Below, one piece after another: positions 24,372-32,029 of a stretch of DNA of 64,000 nt (position 1 is its first letter; each line of letters opens with the position of its first letter). The DNA is taken from the NCBI RefSeq assembly GCF_016595505.1, contig NZ_JAENIL010000014.1, positions 62,001 to 126,000 of the forward strand. The letters run 5' to 3'. The position numbers were made by a program, and so were the translations under genes. Under the pieces are notes generated by a model. It did not search any database, had not been told where the DNA came from, and saw only the letters and a list, made by a program, of their open reading frames with translations. The stretch comes from Pelagicoccus mobilis. GTDB lineage: Bacteria > Verrucomicrobiota > Verrucomicrobiia > Opitutales > Opitutaceae.

Positions 24372-24446
24372 GGGCGGGCCGAAGTTCCCAGTCGATCAGG
24401 AAAAAATTCCGTTGCTAAACGCGAAGTGATCGCGAGCCTACGCAGC

Positions 24447-25847
24447 ATGGCGAAAAAAGCTCAAGCTACCTGGGGTGGACGTTTTTCTAAAGGACCAGCA
24501 GAACTCATGTTGGCCTTCAGTGAATCCGTGTCTTTCGACAAGCGTCTCGCTCCGTACGATATCGAGGTAAACAAGGCCCATACGGCGATGCTTAACCACA
24601 TCGGCTTGCTCACGAAGAAGGAGCTGCGCGAAATTCACAAGGGCCTCGATACGCTGAGCAAGCAAATCGCCAAGGGAGAGCTGGAGTGGAAGGCTGAGTT
24701 TGAAGATGTGCACATGAACATCGAACAGGCCTTGACCAAGATCACGCCTGCCGCCGCCAAGATGCACACCGCTCGTAGTCGCAATGACCAGGTGGCCACT
24801 GACGTGCGTCTCTTCTTCAAGGACGCTTGTGGGCAAGTTATAGCGAAGCTGGAAGCCTTGCTTGGTGCGATCCTTGACATCGCGGACCAAAATCAAGGTG
24901 TATTTATTCCCGGATACACGCATCTTCAACGCGCTCAACCTGTATCGGTAGCTCACCACTTGTTGGCTTATGTGGAAATGTTTGGGCGTGACATTAAGCG
25001 ATTCGAAGAGGTGCTTGAGAATGCGAACTGGTGTCCTCTCGGTGCCGGCGCGATCGCTGGCACGACCTTGCCGATCGATCGCGAGTTTACAGCGAAGGCG
25101 CTTGGATTCGTTAACAGCCGTGGCAAAGCGCAAGTGACGCCGAATTCCATGGATTCCGTTGCCGACCGCGATCTGTTTCTTGACTTTGCCCACGCTTGTT
25201 CTGTTGCGGCGACTCATATTTCACGTGTTGCTGAGGATGTCATTATTTGGAATTCCTCAGAATTTGGATACGTCGAATTGCCAGATGCGTTCTGCACAGG
25301 CTCTAGCTTGATGCCGCAAAAGAAGAACCCTGATTCCTTGGAGATTTTGCGTGGGAAATCAGGTAGAATCATCGGCAACGAACAAGCTCTGTTCGTGATG
25401 GTGAAGGGCTTGCCGCTGACTTATAACCGAGATTTGCAAGAGGACAAACCGCAGGTGTTCGACAGTTTCGATCAAATCATGATCAGCTTGGATGTACTTG
25501 CTGGTACGATCGAAGGCATGGAGTTCCGTATCGACAAATGTTCCGAGGCCGTCTCCGATCCCGCTCTTTTGGCGACTGACTTGGCGGACTACCTTGTTGA
25601 GCGTGGTGTCGCTTTCCGCGAGGCTCACCACGTAGTTGGCGCCCTGGTCGCTCTTGCCGAGAAGCTGGATTGCCCGCTGCATGAAGTGCCGGATGAGAAG
25701 GCAAAAGGGCTGCATCCAGAAATTGGCGACGACTGGGTTGAGGTATTCGACTTGCAGCGGGCGATGAAGGTTCGTGAAGGCATCGGTATGCCTGGACCAA
25801 AGCAGATTCGCAAACAGCTTGCTCGCTGGAAGAAGCAACTCGCTTAA
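24447..25847 (+). CDS. argH: argininosuccinate lyase
   Basis: About 466 residues, normal for ArgH. It cleaves argininosuccinate to arginine and fumarate, the last step of arginine synthesis. Visible family features are WGGRFSKGP at the start, [16 protein letters not shown], the [13 protein letters not shown] active-site stretch, and the superfamily signature [15 protein letters not shown] (about residues 285-299) containing the catalytic Ser loop. The start is the ATG at 24447; a GTG at 24426 lies upstream but the family begins close to this ATG. It lies 76 nt after the second ExbD gene and 6 nt before mutL, so it may be transcribed with mutL. No other arg gene is adjacent. Confidence 0.96.
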   Translation: MAKKAQATWGGRFSKGPAELMLAFSESVSFDKRLAPYDIEVNKAHTAMLNHIGLLTKKELREIHKGLDTLSKQIAKGELEWKAEFEDVHMNIEQALTKITPAAAKMHTARSRNDQVATDVRLFFKDACGQVIAKLEALLGAILDIADQNQGVFIPGYTHLQRAQPVSVAHHLLAYVEMFGRDIKRFEEVLENANWCPLGAGAIAGTTLPIDREFTAKALGFVNSRGKAQVTPNSMDSVADRDLFLDFAHACSVAATHISRVAEDVIIWNSSEFGYVELPDAFCTGSSLMPQKKNPDSLEILRGKSGRIIGNEQALFVMVKGLPLTYNRDLQEDKPQVFDSFDQIMISLDVLAGTIEGMEFRIDKCSEAVSDPALLATDLADYLVERGVAFREAHHVVGALVALAEKLDCPLHEVPDEKAKGLHPEIGDDWVEVFDLQRAMKVREGIGMPGPKQIRKQLARWKKQLA

Positions 25848-25853
25848 TTCCTG

Positions 25854-27728
25854 ATGGCAAAAGTTCGTCTACTTCCAGATCACGTTGCCAACCAGATTGC
25901 GGCGGGCGAGGTGATCGAACGTCCTGCGTCGGTCATCAAGGAACTTGTTGAAAATAGCATCGATGCGGGGGCGACTCGGATCGAGGTTGAGTTTCGCAGC
26001 GGCGGTACAAGTTTGATGCGAATAGAAGACAACGGTTGTGGCATGAGCCACGACGACGCGTTGTTAGCTCTGGAGCGGCATGCCACGAGCAAGATTCAGA
26101 AGGTGCAGGATCTGGATGGGTTGACGACGATGGGGTTTCGCGGTGAGGCGTTGCCCTCTATTGCTTCGGTATCCAGGTTTCAATTGCAGACTCGCGAGAC
26201 CGATGCCGAGAGCGGCACCGAAGTATTGATCGACGGAGGGAAGATGGTTCACGTGCGTGATTGCGGGATGCCCGCGGGAACGCGCATGACGATTTCCAAG
26301 CTTTTCAATACGGTTCCAGCACGGCGGAAGTTTCTGAAGAGCAAGACTACGGAAGCGGCTCATATCGTGCAGTGCGTGCGGCTCTATGCTTTGGCCCATC
26401 CGGAAATTGGGTTCAGTTTATTGGATGACGGGCGGTCTCTGTTCCAGTCGCCAGCTTGCAGCTCGCTCAAAACACGAATTGCGGAGATCTTCGGAAAGCA
26501 GATCGCTAACAACCTCCTCGAGATCGATGCGGAGGAGGATGGCCTGAGGTTGCGCGGCTTGATTGGCAAACCGAGTCTCTCTCGATCAAGCCGACACGAG
26601 ATGCTTTTCTTCGTGAACAATCGTCCAGTCGAGAACAAGACCCTCAGCTATGCCGTGGTCGAGTCCTATTACGGGCACATCTCCAAGGGGCGTTATCCGG
26701 TGGCGTTTCTATTCCTCGACATGGATCCGGAACGAGTGGATGTGAACGTTCATCCTGCGAAGCGTGAGATCCGTTTTCGCGAGGAAGCTAAGACGAGGGG
26801 ATTTGCGGTGCGGACTTTGCTAGAGGCTTTGAAGGCCGAAACGGAGTCGTACCAATCGATCAAGCCAGTCGAAGTTCGCCTCCCTAAAAACGATGTGGCG
26901 GAAGAGGTGGTTGAGCCTATTCCGGAAACTCCTGCTCCGAGACCGAGGAAAGCGGAGGCACCGCTTAGCAAACCGAAGAGACGCCTGGTTCAGGAGTCTA
27001 AGACTGTTGAATCCTCGCCAGTGGAGGCGAAGCCGGAACCAGTTGCCCCAGCAGCTCGAAAGGCGGCTGTAGACGCAAAGCCCGAGGTTTCTTCACCGCA
27101 ACCAAAGACGGAGGAGACCGAATCGCGGAATTGGAGCTACTTGGGATGGGCGCAAGGAGAGTTTGCTACATTCGACACGGGCGACGGAGTTGTGTTGCTC
27201 AGCGTGAGAGCGGCCGAGCAACGCATCCTGTACGAACGCATGATCAACGATTTTGCGGACAAGTCGATCCGTTGCCAGAAGCTAATGCTGGCCCAGCCCT
27301 TGGAGTTGGATCCCGTCGTGTCAGCGATTTTGGAGGAATCACTGGATTTCTTTACGCGACTGGGTTTCGAAATAGCTCCTTTCGGAAGAAACTTTTTCCG
27401 TATTGAAGGTACCCCTACATGGCTGGAAAGCGAGGAAGCGGAGGAGTTTGTTAAGGAGATGCTGGCTCTGCTGCGTCAAGGAAGCATGAGCGCGGACAAG
27501 TCGGATCTCGCGGTCGAGTTGGTCGCTAAGCAAGCGATCAAGAAAATCCGCCGTCCAAGTTCCGAGTTGAGCAAGGGGGAAATCGACACCTTGCTCGACA
27601 AGTTGTTCGCTTGCGACAAGCCGCTGACCGATCCGGAAGGGCGCCCTTCGTTGATTGAGATTAGCAGCGGCGAGATCGATAAGCGCTTCCAACGGAGAAA
27701 CCGTCGGAAGCAAGACGAACTCTTTTAG
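25854..27728 (+). CDS. mutL: DNA mismatch repair protein MutL
   Basis: 624 residues. The GHKL ATPase domain is complete: LVENSIDAGA with catalytic Glu and Asn, DNGCGM, TMGFRGEAL, and VNVHPAKREIRF of the transducer domain. A Pro/Glu-rich linker (about 345-420) joins a C-terminal dimerisation domain (about 424-610). Some MutL proteins nick DNA through DQHAxxE, ACR and CPHGRP motifs. Here the matching positions read SVRA (450-453), AKQ (558-560) and DPEGRP (593-598), so the metal site is probably lost and the protein is of the non-endonuclease kind. Its stop abuts the convergent cyclophilin gene with no gap. MutS is not in the window. Confidence 0.95.
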   Translation: MAKVRLLPDHVANQIAAGEVIERPASVIKELVENSIDAGATRIEVEFRSGGTSLMRIEDNGCGMSHDDALLALERHATSKIQKVQDLDGLTTMGFRGEALPSIASVSRFQLQTRETDAESGTEVLIDGGKMVHVRDCGMPAGTRMTISKLFNTVPARRKFLKSKTTEAAHIVQCVRLYALAHPEIGFSLLDDGRSLFQSPACSSLKTRIAEIFGKQIANNLLEIDAEEDGLRLRGLIGKPSLSRSSRHEMLFFVNNRPVENKTLSYAVVESYYGHISKGRYPVAFLFLDMDPERVDVNVHPAKREIRFREEAKTRGFAVRTLLEALKAETESYQSIKPVEVRLPKNDVAEEVVEPIPETPAPRPRKAEAPLSKPKRRLVQESKTVESSPVEAKPEPVAPAARKAAVDAKPEVSSPQPKTEETESRNWSYLGWAQGEFATFDTGDGVVLLSVRAAEQRILYERMINDFADKSIRCQKLMLAQPLELDPVVSAILEESLDFFTRLGFEIAPFGRNFFRIEGTPTWLESEEAEEFVKEMLALLRQGSMSADKSDLAVELVAKQAIKKIRRPSSELSKGEIDTLLDKLFACDKPLTDPEGRPSLIEISSGEIDKRFQRRNRRKQDELF

Positions 27729-29348
27729 TTAGGACTCTTTGGATTCGTCCTTCTCGACCTTCACCTTTACCTCGCTTACGCGTATCGAGAGGATGGTGAC
27801 GTCTTCGGCTGGCCTGTCCTGAGCAGCGGTTTCTACCTTGGAAATCGCTTCGGCTACCTCCATTCCCGAAATAACTTCTCCGAATACGGTGTGTTTGCCG
27901 TCGAGCCAAGGTGTGCCGCCCTCCTTTGTTACAATGAAGAACTGGGAGCCGTTGGTGTTGGGGCCGGAGTTTGCCATGCAGAGCGTTCCGTAAGCGACAC
28001 TGCCGTTGAGAACTTGCTCATGGAGATCGCCTTCGAATCCGACTTCCTTCGCTAGCTCTTCCACTGCGTATCCAATGATTGGGGAAAATCCGGCTTGTTG
28101 ACGCATGCCGGCGTAAATTTGATTGATTACCTCTGATGGGCTAGTGCCTCGATTTTCCTGGAGGTGAGGCATGATCATGCGCGTGTAGACGGCTTCGACT
28201 TTCGCTTCTGTGTCGATTGGGCCGCTGATTACTGGTCCGGGCTTGTGCGTCTCATCTTCGAACGAGTAGCCAGGATCGCCCATGCCGTTTCCTTGCGGGC
28301 AGCCGCCTTGGATCATGAAATCGGGAATCACACGGTGGAAGATGAGCCCGTCGTAGAATGGCTTGGCGTTTGCGGGGTCTTCTCCGTCCGCGAGGAGTCT
28401 GCTGCCGTCTGCGAGCCCTACAAAATTTTCTACTGTTTTGGGAGCGATATCTTCGAGAAGCTCCGCTTCGATGACTCCTTGGCTGGTGGTGATGATCGCT
28501 ACGAGGGTAGAGTCGCGACGCTCGGTGCGAACCGTTTCCATGACAACATCTTCAACGGGCTTGTCCTGTGCGGCTGTCTCTAGTTTGGAGATGGCTTCGG
28601 CGACCTCCATTCCGGAAGTGACCTTTCCGAATACGGTGTGCTTGCCGTCGAGCCAAGGGGTGCCGCCTTCTTTGGTGACGATAAAGAATTGGGAGCCATT
28701 GGTGTTAGGGCCTGAATTGGCCATACAAAGCGTTCCGTAGGCGACAGGGTGGAGCACCTCGCCTTGGGCTCGCAGTTCGCCCTCGAAACCAGTTTCCGCT
28801 GCGATTTCTTCGACGGTCTTTTCACGAAGCATCTTGATGCCGAGTGGCTCCTGCAATTCGCGGAGGAGGTCGGACGCGATTGTGCTCGGGCTTTTGCCGC
28901 GATGTTCCTGATAGTGGGGCATCAGCATCACGTTGAACACGGTCTCGGCTGTTTTCAGATCCTTGATTTCCCCTGAGATCTTAGCGCCGTCAGTGTAGGT
29001 CTCGTCCTCGAACTGGTATCCGGGACCGCCTGTACCGGTGCCTTGCGGGCAGCCGCCTTGGATCATGAAATCGTCAATCACGCGGTGAAAGATGAGACCG
29101 TCGTAGAACGGCTTGGCGTTGGCAGCATCCTCGCCTTCGGCCAGCAGCTTTGTGCCGTCGGCGAGACCGATGAAGTTCTCGACTGTCTTGGGCGTTTCCT
29201 TGTCGCGTAGACGGACCACGATATCTCCCTCTGAGGTCGAGATGGTGGCGTGCAGTTGCGTTTCCTTTTTCGCGCAACCGGCGAAGAGGAACAGGAGGCC
29301 CAATAGGGCGGATAGGCTTATCAGGGCGTTTTTGGGTTTAGAAAGCAT
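27729..29348 (-). CDS. lipoprotein with two cyclophilin-type peptidyl-prolyl isomerase domains
   Basis: 539 residues. The N-terminus has a lipobox (LFAGC, Cys25). Two cyclophilin domains follow (about 30-275 and 282-530). Each has FHRV with the catalytic Arg, the QGG strand, GSQFFIVT with the active-site Gln and Phe, and WLDGKHTVFG with the Trp and His that bind the proline substrate. Each domain also carries a large insertion (for example about 118-202) with PHYQEHRGKSPS or PHLQENRGTSPS, which ordinary cyclophilins of about 165 residues lack. The two halves are strongly alike, so they arose by duplication. It is probably an outer-membrane-facing or periplasmic fold helper. The gene is single and convergent with mutL. 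Confidence 0.9.
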   Translation of the reverse strand: MLSKPKNALISLSALLGLLFLFAGCAKKETQLHATISTSEGDIVVRLRDKETPKTVENFIGLADGTKLLAEGEDAANAKPFYDGLIFHRVIDDFMIQGGCPQGTGTGGPGYQFEDETYTDGAKISGEIKDLKTAETVFNVMLMPHYQEHRGKSPSTIASDLLRELQEPLGIKMLREKTVEEIAAETGFEGELRAQGEVLHPVAYGTLCMANSGPNTNGSQFFIVTKEGGTPWLDGKHTVFGKVTSGMEVAEAISKLETAAQDKPVEDVVMETVRTERRDSTLVAIITTSQGVIEAELLEDIAPKTVENFVGLADGSRLLADGEDPANAKPFYDGLIFHRVIPDFMIQGGCPQGNGMGDPGYSFEDETHKPGPVISGPIDTEAKVEAVYTRMIMPHLQENRGTSPSEVINQIYAGMRQQAGFSPIIGYAVEELAKEVGFEGDLHEQVLNGSVAYGTLCMANSGPNTNGSQFFIVTKEGGTPWLDGKHTVFGEVISGMEVAEAISKVETAAQDRPAEDVTILSIRVSEVKVKVEKDESKES

Positions 29349-29413
29349 AGGGACGAGGGATTTATCCTAGCAGCTGCTTAGGGCAATTCGAAATCTAGTG
29401 TTTTTAGCTCAGG

Positions 29414-29480
29414 ATTACTACGGTAATGTCGTCTAAAAGGTTGCGTGCCAACGATAAGGCATCAACTTTATTACTACGGT
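29414..29480. repeat. 11-bp direct repeat upstream of an epimerase gene
   Basis: ATTACTACGGT occurs at 29414-29424 and again at 29470-29480, 56 bp apart from start to start. Both lie in the 162-nt divergent region between the cyclophilin lipoprotein and the epimerase gene at 29511. The spacing is close to five helical turns, which would suit binding of a regulator at two sites on one face; this is inference. Confidence 0.45.
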
Positions 29481-29510
29481 CAGCCCCTTTTCGACCGTGC
29501 ATCACTTTAA

Positions 29511-30503
29511 ATGAAATGCCTCATCATAGGAAGCGGCCGTTTTATCGCCCCCAAGCTCATTGAAGAACTGGTTTATGCGAAAAATGAGGTCGCTTTTGTC
29601 GATCCGAATCCCCCGCCGGAAAGTGTTGCAAGTCGCGTGACGCATATCATGGCGGACAAAGGCTCTTTAGCCTTCTATCGAGAGGAGTGCCTGGAGTTTA
29701 AGCCAGACGTGGCAATTCACCTTTCTGCCAATACAGGAGACGAGGCCTCTGGCTTCTTAGAGGTCTTCCAGGGGCAGGTGGCCAATACGATCGTGACGAG
29801 CAATACCAATGTGTATCTAGCCCACGCTCGCTTGAAGCAGACCGAACCCGGACCGGCGCTTTCGGTGCCGATCGATGAAAAATCGCCGCTTCGAGAGCGG
29901 GGACTCGGCAGGGATGAGCCAGGAGATAAAAGGGACGTAGAGACAATTTTCCGCAACTCCAAGGATCCTTGCACAATTTTAAGGCTCCCTCCGGTTTATG
30001 GTCCTAACGATTACCTTCGACGATTCTATCCCTTGATCATACGTATGATCGATGAACGTCCTTTTGTGCTCTTGAGCTCAAGTCAGGCGGGATGGAAGTG
30101 GACGCATGCTTTTGTTGATGATGTCGCTCACGCGCTCGCTCTTTCCGTGCTCAACCCTGGCGAATCCCATCGAGTCTACAATGTGGGCGAGGCTAAGACA
30201 CCTACCATGAAGGAGCGCCTTGAGCACATCGGCACCGTCTTCGGCTGGGATGGGCGAGTGAAAGTTGTTTCCGAGTCTGATTTGCCGGACTATCTTAAGA
30301 CGCCGGGCGATTTCTCGCAGGATATGCTCATTGATACGAGTTTGATCAGAAACGAGCTCGGATACAAAGAGCCGACTGACTACTACGATGGATTGATGGA
30401 ATCGATCGAATGGTATCGTGACAACCCGCCCGCCGATTTGGCTGGGAAGAGTTTTAGCTATGCGGCGGAGGATGCCGTGTCGTCGCGAGAAGTGAAGGAG
30501 TAG
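29511..30503 (+). CDS. NAD-dependent epimerase/dehydratase family protein
   Basis: 330 residues of the extended SDR type. The N-terminal strand MKCLIIGSGRFIAPKLIEEL has a loosened glycine motif (G-S-G-R-F-I instead of G-x-x-G-x-I). IHLSANTG, the TNVYLAH strand and TILRLPPVYGPNDYLRR follow, then the substrate-site helix and AFVDDVAHAL. The usual YxxxK is not obvious: the region around residues 125-150 reads PLRERGLGRDEPGDKRD. It may therefore be an SDR-like binding protein or a divergent epimerase. It is expressed alone, divergent from the cyclophilin lipoprotein and convergent with the small lipoprotein (2 nt between stops). Confidence 0.75.
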   Translation: MKCLIIGSGRFIAPKLIEELVYAKNEVAFVDPNPPPESVASRVTHIMADKGSLAFYREECLEFKPDVAIHLSANTGDEASGFLEVFQGQVANTIVTSNTNVYLAHARLKQTEPGPALSVPIDEKSPLRERGLGRDEPGDKRDVETIFRNSKDPCTILRLPPVYGPNDYLRRFYPLIIRMIDERPFVLLSSSQAGWKWTHAFVDDVAHALALSVLNPGESHRVYNVGEAKTPTMKERLEHIGTVFGWDGRVKVVSESDLPDYLKTPGDFSQDMLIDTSLIRNELGYKEPTDYYDGLMESIEWYRDNPPADLAGKSFSYAAEDAVSSREVKE

Positions 30504-30505
30504 GG

Positions 30506-31012
30506 CTAGAAGCGAGTTTCCTCAATCACTTGCTTGGAGGTCCGAGTGGTTCGCTTGATAAAGATCCAGCCCTCTTCAATCCCGATCTCAACATCACTCA
30601 GGCTTGTATAGTGCCACTTGTCGCCGTATTGCTTGCCCCTTTCTTCCTCTTGGATTTTGACAGTGGCGCTGTCTCCGCTTTCCGAATACTCGATATCCAT
30701 TACCACCGTATGCATATCCAGAAACTTGGCGTCTTCGAATATGTTCTTCACCATTTCTAGGTAGTCATCGCGATAGAGACGGGTACGATTTCCGTCGGTG
30801 CTATCAATCGAAATGTAGCTGGGAGAGAAGAAGCTTTGGTAGGCGTTGAAGTCGCGCGTGCTCGTCGTCTCATCAGTCAACGCGAATAGTTGCATGATGC
30901 TGTCGTCGTTGAGTTCGCCGACGTAGTAGCCATAGTCTAAAGTCGACTCACAGGACGTGAACAAGGTAACGAGCAATAAAAGGGGGAGGGCAAGTGGCGT
31001 TCGGAGATTCAC
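30506..31012 (-). CDS. small lipoprotein with NTF2-like fold, unknown function
   Basis: About 168 residues from a GTG at 31012, which gives a good lipoprotein signal (NLRTPLALPLLLLVTLFTSC, Cys at about 20). A TTG at 31078 would add 22 residues before it. The mature protein (DYGYYVGELNDDSIMQLFAL..., YQSFFSPSYISID, YRDDYLEMVKNIFED) follows the SnoaL/NTF2-like alpha-beta pattern with predicted helix then four strands. No catalytic residues are evident. It lies 78 nt after the C13-like gene and may be the last gene of the MoxR operon, though it could be transcribed alone. Confidence 0.65.
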   Translation of the reverse strand: MNLRTPLALPLLLLVTLFTSCESTLDYGYYVGELNDDSIMQLFALTDETTSTRDFNAYQSFFSPSYISIDSTDGNRTRLYRDDYLEMVKNIFEDAKFLDMHTVVMDIEYSESGDSATVKIQEEERGKQYGDKWHYTSLSDVEIGIEEGWIFIKRTTRTSKQVIEETRF

Positions 31013-31090
31013 TGTGAAAAAGACGCTAACAAGTATCTGAGCCTGGGCAAACTCGTTTTTGCGCCTTAGCGGAGCCAACCGAAGAGGTGG

Positions 31091-32029
31091 TTAGGAATCG
31101 TTTGGCTGGCGGTAGAGGGACGCGAGTTGATCCAAGATCTCTTCAAGTTGCTGGAAATACTCTACCTCGGAGAGGTCTTTCTTTTTTGAATACAATTCAT
31201 CCAGCTCCGTTTCTAGCCGGTTTCTGTCGGAGAGCTGCCTCTGCGAGAGTTGGCTTCCTGAGTAGGTGCCACGGAAAAAGATTCGACTGGCTCTGCGACC
31301 ATCCTGCACATCGCTCTTGGGGCGAAGGCCGTCAAACGAGGAGTATTGGTACCCTTTTCCATCTCCATTGTCGTCGATCAACGCATGCTCAGATGCCAAT
31401 CTGCCTGCCTCCTCATAAAATGTGTCGACCGAGGTTGAGGCCGCGATAAACGCTTCCAGCAACGATATCTCGCCGTCTAAATCTAGGTCAGATTCTGGAC
31501 TGGAGATCGCCACAGCGAACAGCTCTCCGAATCTTGCGTAGTTCACTTCCGCTCCGCTGCGCGTTGCGGTAATGAGAGTACGTCCTGGACTGGCAAGTTG
31601 AGGCATGAATGGTGCGCTAGCTGATCCGCCGTGTATAAAAACAAGATCGCCTTCAAAGGGAGCGAGCCAACGTGCGAACTCGTTTGAAGAGACATCTGGG
31701 CCTTGGAGGTTTAGTTTAGCCCCCGAGTCATTGCTAGTGCCGTGACCAATGTAGACGATCCAAATTTCTTCGGAAGATAGCGTTTGCTCGCTTGTGATCC
31801 ATTCGTGGATACGATCACTCATCAGCACTTGGTCTGAGCCAGGGTGTATGTGAGTCGCTGGTACGACCGTTTCCTCGGCCAAGTTCATCCAAAGGGAGGC
31901 GGCTTTTGAAAATTGCTCTTCAAATGTCTCTTCGCCCGCGGCTCCTTGAATGACGAGAAGCCGATCCTGGCTGAAAGCGATCTGAAGCAGTAGTTGGACG
32001 GTTATGAATGCGGTCGTTAGTCGGATCAT
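31091..32029 (-). CDS. secreted C13/caspase-like protein lacking the catalytic cysteine
   Basis: 312 residues with a signal peptide (to about 20). Residues about 22-175 follow the clan CD layout: strand, helix, then YIGHGTSN with the catalytic-type His96-Gly97. In active members the next block is a strand ending in a Cys of the type D/S-C-x-S. Here that block reads VFIHGGSASAPF (130-141), and no Cys is present in it. Next come DLDLDGEISLLE (181-192), an exact 12-residue EF-hand loop, and a second partial loop (DDNGDG). The protein is probably not a cysteine protease but may bind a ligand. It overlaps the preceding gene by 4 nt. Confidence 0.72.
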   Translation of the reverse strand: MIRLTTAFITVQLLLQIAFSQDRLLVIQGAAGEETFEEQFSKAASLWMNLAEETVVPATHIHPGSDQVLMSDRIHEWITSEQTLSSEEIWIVYIGHGTSNDSGAKLNLQGPDVSSNEFARWLAPFEGDLVFIHGGSASAPFMPQLASPGRTLITATRSGAEVNYARFGELFAVAISSPESDLDLDGEISLLEAFIAASTSVDTFYEEAGRLASEHALIDDNGDGKGYQYSSFDGLRPKSDVQDGRRASRIFFRGTYSGSQLSQRQLSDRNRLETELDELYSKKKDLSEVEYFQQLEEILDQLASLYRQPNDS

